From Actinoalloteichus fjordicus (lineage in GTDB: Bacteria > Actinomycetota > Actinomycetes > Mycobacteriales > Pseudonocardiaceae): a stretch of 64,000 nucleotides of DNA. Within the stretch, counting starts at the first letter, position 1; every line of letters begins with the position of its first letter. The stretch spans positions 62,001 to 126,000 of the forward strand of contig NZ_CP016076.1 in assembly GCF_001941625.1 (NCBI RefSeq), in the 5' to 3' direction. The position numbers and the translations under genes are program-made. Below the pieces are notes generated by a model. That model saw nothing but the letters and a program-made list of their open reading frames with translations, was not told the origin of the DNA and made no database searches. Shown here in pieces: positions 26,516 to 35,732 of this stretch.

Positions 26516-26822
26516 CGCGCGGCGGCGGGTGCGAGCCCTCCAGCCTGGATCGATGAGTTCGGTGCGCGGGCTCGCCACCGCCCGGCCTGGCTCGAAGGCG
26601 ACCGGCAAGCCTGCGCAGACCGGGGACGGACGCCTCAACGGGCGATCGACGAGACGTCGCCTCCGAGCCGGTCTTTGATCCCTGCGCGGGGCCGGGCGTG
26701 GTGACCTGCGGCGGCGTCGTCGGTCACCATGCCGCCGTCATGGCAGCTCAGCCACGCCGATCCCCGCCCACGACGGAGCGGGATCGAAGACAACCTCTCC
26801 GGCGTGCGGAGCGCTTCCGCCG
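26516..26822. other. convergent intergenic spacer, no feature
   Basis: A 307-bp GC-rich spacer between the convergent glycosylase and DUF4328 genes. I see no supported gene, hairpin or repeat. Confidence 0.5.
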
Positions 26823-27707
26823 TCAGCGGACCTGACCGGGCTGTCGGGGCCTGCGCCTGCCGGACGATGCCGAGTCATCCTGGACTCGCACCACGTGAAA
26901 GCGAGCCGTGTTCCGTACGTCGATCGGGTCCAGGAAGCGCGACACCCGCCGGATCAGCCGAACGGAGAGCACCGCCACCGCTGCTGCGGTCAGATTCAGG
27001 GCCAGGTGCAGCAGGACGCCGTCGGCCATCGCCTGGGCGCCCTCGCGGAACCGCCAGAGGACGACGACGAGACCGAGCAGCAGGTTGATCGACCACACGG
27101 CCCACCAGAGCGCCACCAGTCGGGTCGGCCGAGGCCGCTCGTCCGGCGGTCGCAGGGCGGCGGTGTGCTCCAGCTCGGCCAGCACCGAACCGGGAACCAC
27201 GAGGTTCATCCCCGGTATCAGAAAGCCGAGGGTCGCCTGCCACACGGGCCTGGACGGTCGGACCGCCGCCAACTCAGCGGCCGCCTCTCTGGCCCGGACG
27301 AGCCACAGCAGGCACGCGCCGAGGGCGCCGATGCTGAAGACGAGGGCCAGCAGCGCGCCGGTCTGTACTGCGGTGTCGGAGAGTCGCACCGTCTGTACGG
27401 TCAACGCCCCGCGCAGGCCCGCCGCCAACAACAGGTATCGCCAGGCCTCGGCGGCTGCGGCGAGCACCAGCAGCACCGCCGTCGCCCAGAGCATGCGGAT
27501 CGCGGGCACCGCGACCAAGCGGGCACGGGTGCTCGCATCGAGGGTCGGTGTCGCCATGGTCGGCACCGAGGTCGGCGCGCGCCAGCCCAACAGCGGCAGG
27601 CCCCAGCGCGGCGGAGCGGGATAGGAGGGCGGTCCCTGGTACACCGACGGGGGCGCGGTTCGCCGCCGAGGGTGATCCTGATCGGGTGGGACGGCCACCC
27701 ACCTCAT
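26823..27707 (-). CDS. DUF4328 domain membrane protein
   Basis: The 294-residue protein begins MRWVAVPPDQ, the usual opening of actinobacterial DUF4328 proteins (a Pro-rich cytoplasmic tail). The ATG at 27707 is therefore chosen over one 24 bp upstream. Four to six membrane helices follow, with the DUF4328 pattern WQATLGFLIPGMNLVVPGSV and LVALWWAVWSINLLLGLVV. Function unknown. It lies 28 bp after the rhodanese gene, probably in one transcript. Confidence 0.8.
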   Translation of the reverse strand: MRWVAVPPDQDHPRRRTAPPSVYQGPPSYPAPPRWGLPLLGWRAPTSVPTMATPTLDASTRARLVAVPAIRMLWATAVLLVLAAAAEAWRYLLLAAGLRGALTVQTVRLSDTAVQTGALLALVFSIGALGACLLWLVRAREAAAELAAVRPSRPVWQATLGFLIPGMNLVVPGSVLAELEHTAALRPPDERPRPTRLVALWWAVWSINLLLGLVVVLWRFREGAQAMADGVLLHLALNLTAAAVAVLSVRLIRRVSRFLDPIDVRNTARFHVVRVQDDSASSGRRRPRQPGQVR

Positions 27708-27735
27708 GCGCTGCCCTGGTCGCGGGTGCACGCCG

Positions 27736-28083
27736 TCAGAGGATCTCTGCGTCGTTCCCGGACTCGGACACGACCGACCGGCCCTCCGCCGACCAGGCCT
27801 TCATTCCGCCGTCGACGTTCACCGCGTCCCACCCGTTCTGATTCAGGTAGGCGGTGGCTCGAGCGGATCGGCCGCCGGATCGGCACACCACGAAGACGTC
27901 GTTGTCCGAGGGCAGTTCACCGAGCCTGGCTCCGAGCTCGCCGAGCGGGATGTGCAGGGCGCCGGGCGCGTGACCTGCCTGCCACTCGTCGTCCTCTCGG
28001 ACGTCGAGCAGGACGACGTCCGGGTTGGGCAGCTCGTCGGGAAGATTGCTGATCGCCACACTGGGCACCTGTACTGGTTGCAC
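27736..28083 (-). CDS. single-domain rhodanese-like sulfurtransferase
   Basis: The 115-residue protein has the rhodanese pattern VVLLDVREDDEWQAGHAPGA and the active loop VVCRSGGRSA with catalytic Cys67. It ends with NGWDAVNVDGGMKAW. It likely transfers sulfur via a persulfide or acts in thiol redox balance. The start is uncertain: GTG at 28083 or GTG at 28068 would both keep the domain; the ORF further upstream is not homologous. It is divergent from the methyltransferase gene. Confidence 0.85.
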   Translation of the reverse strand: MQPVQVPSVAISNLPDELPNPDVVLLDVREDDEWQAGHAPGALHIPLGELGARLGELPSDNDVFVVCRSGGRSARATAYLNQNGWDAVNVDGGMKAWSAEGRSVVSESGNDAEIL

Positions 28084-28189
28084 GAGTCGATGCTGCCACG
28101 AACCGGGGTCGGCGTGCTGTGAGACGGGTCTGCTCACCAGTGTCCGGTACGGCTCTTGTGGTCCGGGCAGTGTCGGCGACACTGGGCCG

Positions 28190-28990
28190 ATGGAACCAAC
28201 CCCGTTCGTCGGGCCGGATTTGACGACGCCGAATCCGACACGGATCTATGACTACTCGCTCGGCGGCGCGCACAACGTCGCCGCAGATCGGACAGTCGGC
28301 GACGCCATCATCGCGGCGACGCGGAACGGGCGGCAGGTGGCGCGGGCGAACCGTGACTTCATGCGACGTGCCGTGCGGCACTGCCTGACCGACGGGGTCA
28401 CCCAGTTCCTCGACCTCGGTTCCGGCATCCCGTCGGTGGGCAACGTGCATGAGATCGCCAAGGCAGCCGACCCGTCGTCCCGCGTGGTGTACGTGGACAA
28501 CGAGGCGGTGGCGGTCAGCCAGACGCGCGCGGTGCTGGCAGGCGTGGATCGCACGGCGATGGTGCAGGCGGATCTGCGGAACGCGGCCGCCGTCCTCGAG
28601 GCCGCCGAGACCCGCGGACTCATCGACTTCGATCGGCCGGTGGCCTTGATGACGGTCGCCGTCCTGCACTACCTCGGCCACGAGGAGGACGTGCTCGCGG
28701 TGCTGGCGCCGTACCACCGGCTGCTCGCGCCGGGCAGCTACTTCGTCGTCTCCCACGCGACCGCCGACGGACGCGAGGAGGAGGCGGCCGCCGTGGCCGC
28801 CCGCTTCGAGGCCACCACGCACCAGATCCACTATCGCAGCCGGACGGAGGTCCGGGAGCTGTTCGGCGGGTTCAGCCTGGTGGACCCGGGGGTGGTGTGG
28901 ACCTCGGAATGGCGGCCGGACGACGACTCGGACGACGACACTCCGCCGAGCGACTCGGCCTGCTGGGCCGGGGTGGGACGCCTCGACTGA
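28190..28990 (+). CDS. DUF574-family SAM-dependent methyltransferase
   Basis: The 266-residue protein has the DUF574 N-terminus (PNPTRIYDYSLGGAHNVAAD) and the SAM-binding motif FLDLGSGIPS, followed by VVYVDNEAVAV as the acidic end of strand 2. An Asp-rich tail (DDDSDDDT) ends the protein. This family is expanded in actinomycetes; substrates are mostly unknown. ATG at 28190 gives the canonical N-terminus. A perfect hairpin terminator lies in the 3' flank. Confidence 0.9.
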   Translation: MEPTPFVGPDLTTPNPTRIYDYSLGGAHNVAADRTVGDAIIAATRNGRQVARANRDFMRRAVRHCLTDGVTQFLDLGSGIPSVGNVHEIAKAADPSSRVVYVDNEAVAVSQTRAVLAGVDRTAMVQADLRNAAAVLEAAETRGLIDFDRPVALMTVAVLHYLGHEEDVLAVLAPYHRLLAPGSYFVVSHATADGREEEAAAVAARFEATTHQIHYRSRTEVRELFGGFSLVDPGVVWTSEWRPDDDSDDDTPPSDSACWAGVGRLD

Positions 28991-29238
28991 GGGGACGAGC
29001 ACGGGGCGGGCTCGCCAGGCCTGCCCGACCCGTCCGTAGCCGTCGATGCCTGCGCAGGCACCTGGGGATCACGCGGGGGAGTGAAGGCTCAGGCCCACGC
29101 GGATCAGTGCTCGGCCGGCCGGCCACGTGGATCAAGACCTTGCAGTCGAGCAGCTGCTGATCGAACTCGGGGACGGCCTCGCGCGGCGAGACGGTGCAGA
29201 CCGGTCGTCGCCGCGCCCTGCTGTGCTGAGATGGACGA

Positions 29239-29275
29239 CGCCTGTCCTCCCCTCCAGGAAAGGGGAGGACAGGCG
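29239..29275. terminator. bidirectional hairpin between converging genes
   Basis: A 15-bp perfect stem (CGCCTGTCCTCCCCT with its complement) and a 7-nt loop lie between the convergent methyltransferase and anti-sigma-like genes. The rest of the 321-bp gap (28991-29311) shows no gene. Confidence 0.8.
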
Positions 29276-29311
29276 CGGCGCTGGAGATCCCGGCTCTGCC
29301 GGGCCCTCTGC

Positions 29312-30247
29312 TCAGCCCATTTCGGCCAGCGCGAGGCCCACCGCCGCCAGCTCCTCGGTGGTCAGCGGCACGACTCCCGTGCCCGCGTCCTCCGGGAGGC
29401 CCCCCATGGCGGGATCGTCGGCGGACGATTCGAAGTCGGTGCTGAGGTGGCCGTCGGCGTCGATCGAGACGGAGTAGTTCGCGGGGTGGAAGACGTCGAC
29501 CCCCTGACTGGGGGAGTTCGCGTTGTAACCGCCGCTGACGACGCCGTAGATCTGCACCACCGTCCCGTCGTCCAGGGTCATCCGCTGAGCGACGACCTCG
29601 CACGACGGCGCTCGGCTGACCTTGTCCGCTGCCGCGCGGTCTGCCGCCTCCGTCGGACTGCCGTGGTGCGGCAGCGCCTCCAGGTAGATCGATCCGGGCG
29701 TCTCCGTGCCGACCAGGTCCATGTTGACCGCGACACGCGGCGACTGGTACTTCTCGCTGTACTCGGTCGTCGCGAACGTGATGGCAGGCTCGGACTCCGG
29801 CTGCTGGTCTACCAGCGCGGCCCGGAGCAGGGGCTCGATGACGCCGGCCGAGGGGATCTCCACCTGCGGGAGCGGACCCAGGTCGGCGGGAACCTCGTCC
29901 CCGTACTGGTCGAGCAGCGGGCATCCGTCGACCAGCGTCCAGCCCGGCAACGGCTCCACGGCAGCCTGTTCCCGCTGGGGTGATCGCTGGTAGTCCGTCT
30001 CCTCGCCGTTGCTCGCGGGTGTGAAGAGCCCGCCGCCGAAGCCCCCCGCCAGCACGGTGCTCAGTCCGATGCCTGCCACGACACCGGCGGCCCCGAGCAG
30101 CGTCGCACCGCGCCGGACCGCCGCCCGCCGCCTGCCCTGCCTCATCACCTGATCCACGCCGACCTTCGGCATCGGGGCAGGTCCGTCGACGCTGTCGCGC
30201 AGCGCCGCTCCCATCGCCTCCTCGTCGTCCCAGACGTTCTTTCTCAC
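29312..30247 (-). CDS. putative membrane anti-sigma partner of the SigE-type factor
   Basis: The 311-residue protein has a short N-terminal cytoplasmic part (VRKNVWDDEEAMGAALRDSV, to about 55), one membrane helix (GATLLGAAGVVAGIGLSTVL, about 63-82) and an extracellular domain of ~225 residues with paired cysteines. The GTG start overlaps the sigma factor's stop (GTGA), the usual arrangement for a sigma factor and its regulator. No zinc-binding HXXXCXXC anti-sigma motif is present, so an anti-sigma role rests on context and topology. The ectodomain fold is not recognised. Confidence 0.7.
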   Translation of the reverse strand: MRKNVWDDEEAMGAALRDSVDGPAPMPKVGVDQVMRQGRRRAAVRRGATLLGAAGVVAGIGLSTVLAGGFGGGLFTPASNGEETDYQRSPQREQAAVEPLPGWTLVDGCPLLDQYGDEVPADLGPLPQVEIPSAGVIEPLLRAALVDQQPESEPAITFATTEYSEKYQSPRVAVNMDLVGTETPGSIYLEALPHHGSPTEAADRAAADKVSRAPSCEVVAQRMTLDDGTVVQIYGVVSGGYNANSPSQGVDVFHPANYSVSIDADGHLSTDFESSADDPAMGGLPEDAGTGVVPLTTEELAAVGLALAEMG

Positions 30248-30759
30248 TGGATCCCTGCTTCCTGCGGCCGACCGGCCGACTCGTACGCCCGGCGCAGCGC
30301 ATCCAGCCCGCGCGCGGTCTGACTCTTGACCGTCCCCGTGGAGCACTTCAGTGCCTGCGCCGTCTGCTCGACGGAGAGGTCCTGGACGAACCGCAGCACC
30401 AGGGTGGCGCGTTGCCGATACGGGACCCGTTGCAGCGCCGCGATCAACTCACGACGTTCGTCCCGGCCGCCGGGCTCGACATCAGGTCTGTCGGGCGGTT
30501 CGGCCACCGGCCGTTCTAGCTGCCTGCCACGCCTGCGGGCGTCGAGGAAGAGCCGCGTCATGGTCGTGCGCAGGTAACCGGACGCACTGTTCCTGCGGGC
30601 CCAGGACCATCGGGCATAGACCCGGACGAATGCCGCCTGGGCGATCTCCTCTGCCTCCGACCAGTCGCCGCACAGCGCGTACGCCGTTCGTCGTGCCGTG
30701 TCGAAGCGCGCCGTGAAGAACTCGGTGAAGTCCTCCACGTGCTCGTCGCGTCCGCGCAC
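30244..30759 (-). CDS. SigE-family ECF RNA polymerase sigma factor
   Basis: The 171-residue protein has sigma region 2 (FTEFFTARFDTARRTAYALC, then EEIAQAAFVRVYARW) and region 4 (LPYRQR-type VPYRQRATLVLRFVQDLSVE, then KCSTGTVKSQTARGLDALRR). The sequence is typical of the actinobacterial SigE/SigM ECF group. GTG at 30759 with AGGAGG upstream gives the family N-terminus; the longer frame is Arg-rich and unlikely. It probably controls its own operon; the inducing signal is unknown. Confidence 0.9.
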   Translation of the reverse strand: MRGRDEHVEDFTEFFTARFDTARRTAYALCGDWSEAEEIAQAAFVRVYARWSWARRNSASGYLRTTMTRLFLDARRRGRQLERPVAEPPDRPDVEPGGRDERRELIAALQRVPYRQRATLVLRFVQDLSVEQTAQALKCSTGTVKSQTARGLDALRRAYESAGRPQEAGIQ

Positions 30760-30945
30760 CGATCTCCTCCTGGCTGTGCTGAACCTGCGGTCATGTCCAC
30801 TACGCGGATTCCGCCGGGAAGGTTGCACGAATCTCGAAGATCATCGATGAACGTGGAGTCGAAGCTGGTCGCCGAGGACCGGGCGAGACGGCCGAGGGCC
30901 CGACCGCGCGGCGGCGGTCGGGCCCTCGTGGACGGGTGAGAAGGA

Positions 30946-32565
30946 TCAGTGTTCGGTGGCCTTCTCCGCACCGAGGCCGGTCAGCGAACGCACCTCCATC
31001 TCGCTGTACTTCGCCGGATCGGCGGGACTCTTGGACAGGACGGTGCCCAGCCAGCCGAGGAAGAACGAGATCGGGATCGAGACGATGCCCGGATTGGACA
31101 GCGGGAAGAGATCGAAGTCGGCCGAGGGGAACATCGCGCTGTCGCTGCCGGATACGGCGGGAGAGAAGACGATCAACGTGATGGTGATGGCCAACCCGCC
31201 GTACATGCTCCAGAGCGCTCCGGTCGTGTTGAAGCGGCGCCAGAACAGCGAGTACAGGATCGTCGGGAGATTCGCCGACGCCGCCACGGCGAAGGCCAGT
31301 GCCACCAGGAAGGCGATGTTCTGCCCGTTGGCCACGATGCCGCCGAGGATGGACACCACGCCGATGACGACGGCGGTGATCCGGGCGACCCGTACCTCTG
31401 CCGCCTTGTCGTCCGCCGCTCCGCCCTTGATCACGTTGGCGTAGATGTCGTGCGCGAAGGAGGCCGACGCGGTGATCGTCAGGCCTGCGACGACGGCGAG
31501 GATGGTCGCGAACGCCACGGCCGCGATGAAGCCGAGGAGCAGCGGGCCGCCGAGTTCCGCCGCCAGCAGCGGCGCCGCCGAGTTCACACCGCCAGGGGCG
31601 TCCTGGATGCGCTCCGGTCCGACGATGGCACCCGCGCCGTAGCCGAGCACCAGGGTGAACAGGTAGAACAGGCCGATCAGCCAGATCGCCCACTGCACGG
31701 AGCGGCGGGCCTCCTTCGAGGTCGGCACGGTGTAGAAGCGCATCAGGATGTGCGGCAGCCCGGCCGTGCCCAGCACCAGCGCCAAGGAGAGCGACAGGAA
31801 GTCGATCCTGGTCAGTGCCGAGGCGCCGTAGGCCATGCCGGGATTGAGGACGTCCTCGGTGCCTGCGGCGTCGACCGCCGCGCCCAGCAGGCTCGACAGG
31901 TTCATCCCGTACATGCTGAGCACCCACACGGTCATCACGGCGGCGCCCGAGATCAACAGGGCCGCCTTGATGATCTGCACCCAGGTCGTGCCGCGCATCC
32001 CGCCGATCAGGACGTACACGATCATCAGCGCACCGACGATCGCGATGACCAGTGCCTGCCCGGCGCCGCTCTCGATGCCGAGCAGGAGGGCGATGAGTCC
32101 GCCCGCGCCTGCCATCTGGGCCAGCAGATAGAAGAAGGACACCACGAGCGTGGAGATGGCCGCGGCAGTGCGCACCGGTTTCTGCTTCATCCGGAAGCTC
32201 AGCACGTCCGCCATCGTGTAGCGGCCGGTGTTGCGGAGCAGTTCCGCCACCAGCAGCAGCGCGACCAGCCAGGCGACGAGGAAGCCGATCGAATACAGGA
32301 AGCCGTCATAGCCGTTGACCGCAATGGCGCCCGCGATGCCGAGGAAGGATGCGGCGGAGAGGTAGTCGCCGGAGATGGCGACGCCGTTCTGCGGGCCGCT
32401 GAACGCTCGCCCGGCCGCGTAGTAGTCGGCGGCGGTCTTGGTGTTGCGGCTGGCCCGAAGCACGATCACCAGGGTGACCGCGACGAAGAGGCCGAAGATG
32501 CCGATGTTGAGCCAGGGGGATCCGATGTCCCCCTGCGCGAGGATCACGGTGTCGGCGTCGGTCAT
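30946..32565 (-). CDS. actP: cation/acetate symporter, sodium:solute symporter family
   Basis: The 539-residue protein has about 13 membrane helices. SSS-family signatures include ADYYAAGRAFSGPQNGVAIS, GDYLSAASFLGIAG and GLPHILMRFYTVP. This is the ActP/MctC type that imports acetate or other short carboxylates with Na+ or H+. The start overlaps the stop of the DUF485 gene (ATGA), the standard yjcH-actP pairing. It could import propionate or pyruvate as well; the substrate is inferred from family and partner. Confidence 0.9.
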   Translation of the reverse strand: MTDADTVILAQGDIGSPWLNIGIFGLFVAVTLVIVLRASRNTKTAADYYAAGRAFSGPQNGVAISGDYLSAASFLGIAGAIAVNGYDGFLYSIGFLVAWLVALLLVAELLRNTGRYTMADVLSFRMKQKPVRTAAAISTLVVSFFYLLAQMAGAGGLIALLLGIESGAGQALVIAIVGALMIVYVLIGGMRGTTWVQIIKAALLISGAAVMTVWVLSMYGMNLSSLLGAAVDAAGTEDVLNPGMAYGASALTRIDFLSLSLALVLGTAGLPHILMRFYTVPTSKEARRSVQWAIWLIGLFYLFTLVLGYGAGAIVGPERIQDAPGGVNSAAPLLAAELGGPLLLGFIAAVAFATILAVVAGLTITASASFAHDIYANVIKGGAADDKAAEVRVARITAVVIGVVSILGGIVANGQNIAFLVALAFAVAASANLPTILYSLFWRRFNTTGALWSMYGGLAITITLIVFSPAVSGSDSAMFPSADFDLFPLSNPGIVSIPISFFLGWLGTVLSKSPADPAKYSEMEVRSLTGLGAEKATEH

Positions 32566-32912
32566 CGGTCGCCTCCCTCGGCTTCTTCCCGAATCCGGTC
32601 GGCGAGCGGGTCGAGCCTGCGGTTCGCGAAGCGCACGTAGAGGGTCGTGATCAGGAAGGTGGAGACGAACTGGAGCAGGCCGAACACCAGGCCGATGTTG
32701 ATGTTGCCGATGACCTTGATGCTCATGAAGTCATGCGCGAAGTCGGCCACCAGGACATAGAGCAGATACCAGGCGAGGAACAACGCGGCCATCGGGAAGA
32801 CGAAACGGCGAAGCCTGCGGCGCAGATCGACGAAATCCGGACTCTCCTGGATGGTGCGCCAGGCGTCTGGACCGGGCGGCTCCGGGGGTAGGGGTGGCGG
32901 TGTCTCGCTCAC
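32562..32912 (-). CDS. DUF485 (YjcH-like) membrane protein
   Basis: The 116-residue protein has two membrane helices (FPMAALFLAWYLLYVLVADF and GLVFGLLQFVSTFLITTLYV) and the DUF485 pattern PDFVDLRRRLRRF. It accompanies ActP-type symporters and is thought to be an accessory subunit. GTG at 32912 with GGAGGTTCT directly upstream is preferred over an ATG 30 bp earlier. Confidence 0.88.
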   Translation of the reverse strand: MSETPPPLPPEPPGPDAWRTIQESPDFVDLRRRLRRFVFPMAALFLAWYLLYVLVADFAHDFMSIKVIGNINIGLVFGLLQFVSTFLITTLYVRFANRRLDPLADRIREEAEGGDR

Positions 32913-33301
32913 AGAACCTCCCTGCTGGCTTGGGTGTCCCACATGGTTGTGTCGCGTTGATCACATCGGAAGCCGCCAAACGGGGGGCTTACTCGCCTGA
33001 CTCGGAGGAATCTGACAGCACAGGGTGTTTCCATCTACGCTGCGTTACGTGATCGCGGGCAAGTCATCACTCTTTGGATGCACCGGTTTAAATCCGACGA
33101 GTGAGGGTGTTCGCGGTGGTTCGCGCCGCGGCGCCGGGCGAGGAGGTCGGACGACTGGTCCTCCTCGGCAGGTCGATGCCGTGGATCGCCGCAGCCGACG
33201 GAGCCACGACGACCCTGTCTCAGCCCGCCCGGTTCCCGCCCCGTCGTGCCTGTTCTCGCCGTCGCCGCCCGCGTGCCGACGTGCGTGGCCCTCGGACCCG
33301 G
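32913..33301. other. spacer upstream of the DUF485-actP operon
   Basis: A 389-bp gap between the second symporter's stop and the DUF485 start. It must contain the DUF485-actP promoter; a less GC-rich stretch around 33000-33110 is the likely region. No gene or clear hairpin was found. Confidence 0.4.
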
Positions 33302-35119
33302 TCAGTCCTCGCCTGCGGGCCGGTGATGTCGAGGCCCGTTCGACCGAGGGGGGTCCTCCCTCGCCGGATCGTCGACGAACCCGAACCGCTCCAGGTCCCG
33401 ATCCCTGATCAGACCGAGCCGATCCGGCGCGTGCATCCGCAAGAGGATGCGCGACACCTCCGATGACACCTGACGGGACGTCGCCCGGCTCACCACGATC
33501 ATCGTCAGGAACGCGATCGGCACCGTGATCAAGGCGGGCTGGGCGGTCACCGAGCTCAGCCAGCCCGCCGACGCAGGCTCCAGGATCACCGTCAGCGTCA
33601 CCGCCAGGACGGCGAGTCCACCACCCACGATCATTCCCGTCGCCGCGCCGGTCGCCGTCAGGCCGCGCCACCAGATGCCCAGCACGAGCAGCGGGCAGAA
33701 GGTGGACGCGGACACGGCGAAGACCATGCCCACCGTCTGGGAGATGCTGAGATTCGCGAAGTACATGACCGCGATCAGCGGCACCAGCGCGGAGATCACG
33801 GTGGCGAGCCGGAAGTCGTTCAGTGCCCCGCGCCGCAGGACGTCGGTCGCCAGGACGCCCGCCACGCAGCTCACCAGCCCCGAAGCCGTCGAGATGAAGG
33901 CGGCGAACGCGCCTGCCGCCGTCACCGCGCCGAGCAGCATTCCCGGCCAGCCCGCCAGCATGGCGCCCGGCAGCAGCAGCACGGCCGCATCGGTGGTGCC
34001 GGTGACCAGTAGTTGCGGGACGTACAGGCGGGAGAGCGCGCCGAAGATCGTGGGGAACAGATAGAACAGCCCCAGGAGCATGAGGACGAACAGGGTCGTC
34101 CGGCGGGCCGCTCCGCCGTTGGGATTGGTGTAGAAGCGGACGAGGATGTGCGGCAGGCCCATGGTGCCGAGGAACGTCGCGAAGATCAGCGAATAGGTGG
34201 CGAAGAGGCTCGGTCCTCCGCCGTCCTGCGGGGTCAGCCAGGAGGCGTTGTCCGTGGGCGCACCCAGCACCACCGGCACGTCGGAACCTGCCGGGAAGGT
34301 CAGTTCGGTGTCCGCTCCGACGCTGTGCTCCCCCGGCGCCCAGTAGACGGTGCCCGCCGCCCGCTGCCCGCCCACCACCCCGTCGGCGTGGAGATACAGC
34401 GGCCGGGAGACGTCCAGCGTCACGTCGGTGCCCACCGTGATGGCGGTCGCCGCCTCGAACCGAGGCGGCAGCGGCTCGGCGAGCCCGCGGCGAGTGCCCT
34501 CCTGATTCGCGACGAACACGATGACCAGGAGGAATGCCGGTAAGGAGATCGCGAAGAGCTTGACCCAGTACTGCACGGCCTGCACGAGCGTGACGGCTCG
34601 CAGGCCGCCGCTGAGGACGTTGACGGCCACCAGGAGGGCCACCAGCGCGGTGCCCGCCCAGAACGGCAGCCCGGTGACCATCCGCAGGGTCAGCCCGGCA
34701 CCCTGGAACTGGGGGACGACGTAGAGCCAGCAGATGACGACGACCGTGAGGGTCGCCAGCCTGCGCAGGCCGGTGGAGCCCAGCCGAGCCTCGGCGAAGT
34801 CCGGGAGCGTGTAGGCGCCGGATCGGCGCAGCGGCGCGGCCACGAACATCAGCAGCAGTAGATACCCGCCCGCGAACCCGATCGGATACCAGAGGGCGTC
34901 GACGCCGTCTTTGAGGACGAGCCCGGCGATGCCGAGGAACGACGCGGCGGAGAGGTACTCGCCGGAGATCGCCGCGGCATTGCGTTCCGCGCCGATCGTC
35001 CGGCGGGCCACCAGAAAGTCCGAGGTCGTGTGCACGGACCGAGAGCCGAAGATGCCCAGGGCGAACGTGACGACGGCCATCACCACGATGCCGACGGTCG
35101 CCCAGGGAATCAGCTCCAC
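33302..35119 (-). CDS. sodium:solute symporter with an extracellular insertion (second carboxylate transporter)
   Basis: The 605-residue SSS protein carries the same signatures as the ActP-like neighbour (SDFLVARRTIGAERNAAAIS, GEYLSAASFLGIAG, GLPHILVRFYTNP). It has an insertion of about 110 residues between two helices (roughly 225-330), predicted to face outside and rich in beta-type sequence (YLHADGVVGG, LTFPAGSDVP). It is followed upstream by a small membrane protein and a LytTR regulator, an arrangement known for actinobacterial monocarboxylate transporters. Substrate probably a short carboxylate, not proven. Confidence 0.85.
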   Translation of the reverse strand: MELIPWATVGIVVMAVVTFALGIFGSRSVHTTSDFLVARRTIGAERNAAAISGEYLSAASFLGIAGLVLKDGVDALWYPIGFAGGYLLLLMFVAAPLRRSGAYTLPDFAEARLGSTGLRRLATLTVVVICWLYVVPQFQGAGLTLRMVTGLPFWAGTALVALLVAVNVLSGGLRAVTLVQAVQYWVKLFAISLPAFLLVIVFVANQEGTRRGLAEPLPPRFEAATAITVGTDVTLDVSRPLYLHADGVVGGQRAAGTVYWAPGEHSVGADTELTFPAGSDVPVVLGAPTDNASWLTPQDGGGPSLFATYSLIFATFLGTMGLPHILVRFYTNPNGGAARRTTLFVLMLLGLFYLFPTIFGALSRLYVPQLLVTGTTDAAVLLLPGAMLAGWPGMLLGAVTAAGAFAAFISTASGLVSCVAGVLATDVLRRGALNDFRLATVISALVPLIAVMYFANLSISQTVGMVFAVSASTFCPLLVLGIWWRGLTATGAATGMIVGGGLAVLAVTLTVILEPASAGWLSSVTAQPALITVPIAFLTMIVVSRATSRQVSSEVSRILLRMHAPDRLGLIRDRDLERFGFVDDPAREDPPRSNGPRHHRPAGED

Positions 35120-35306
35120 GGCATCGCTGCCTGGTCAGCTGGGCGGCAGGCGGCCGCGACATCGGAGGCCGTCCCGGCGAGGGCGGGCCGATGTCGGACG
35201 AGGAGTTCCATCGACCAGCCGGATGATCCGAGTCCGCGCCGTCCCGACTCGGCCCGGCCCCGCCGCCGATGCGACGCGCTCACCGTCGAAGGGCGACGCG
35301 GCGACA

Positions 35307-35732
35307 TCAGTTCTCCACCATGTCGACGAAGTCCCGCTCATGTCGCTCGGCCTGCACGCTGTAGGCATAGCCGACCGCGATGAGCAGCGGGAACGGCAGG
35401 ACGCCCAGCAGTACCCAGGAGAGTCGGATTCCGCCGACCGACAGCGTCGCGAACGCGGGGAAGAGCCAGAAGAGCACGGGAAGACTGCCGAGCAGTCCCA
35501 GGGTGAGCAGCGTCAGTCGTAATGCGGTGCGGAGCTGCGCGCGGATGAGATTGCGCACCAGCGCCTCACCGACGCTCGTCTGCTCCTCCAGTTCCGAGAT
35601 CTGTCGCAGCGGGCGGCGGGTGGCGCGGCGATCCGCCAGCACCACCTTGACCCGGCGAAGGCGGCGACCCGGCGGCGCCTCCAAGGTGTCCGGGTCGGGC
35701 AGTTCCGCCCGATCATCGTCCGGGGGGATCAT
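35307..35732 (-). CDS. small two-helix membrane protein linked to the symporter
   Basis: The 141-residue protein has a charged N-terminus with RRVKVVLADRRATRRPLRQI, then two membrane helices (LTLLTLGLLGSLPVLFWLFP and LSWVLLGVLPFPLLIAVGYA). It ends in a cytoplasmic stretch (QAERHERDFVDMVE) like DUF485-type accessory proteins, and may serve the downstream symporter the same way. The start overlaps the response regulator stop (ATGA). Function inferred from context only. Confidence 0.72.
   Translation of the reverse strand: MIPPDDDRAELPDPDTLEAPPGRRLRRVKVVLADRRATRRPLRQISELEEQTSVGEALVRNLIRAQLRTALRLTLLTLGLLGSLPVLFWLFPAFATLSVGGIRLSWVLLGVLPFPLLIAVGYAYSVQAERHERDFVDMVEN

Noticed and set aside
30949..32640. 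563-codon open frame antisense to the ActP-like symporter
   Set aside because: Low-complexity His/Asp/Arg/Gln composition with no domain, while the other strand has full transporter signatures.
33045..35162. 705-codon open frame overlapping the second symporter
   Set aside because: Arg/His/Gly-rich shadow frame; the symporter frame carries conserved membrane helices.
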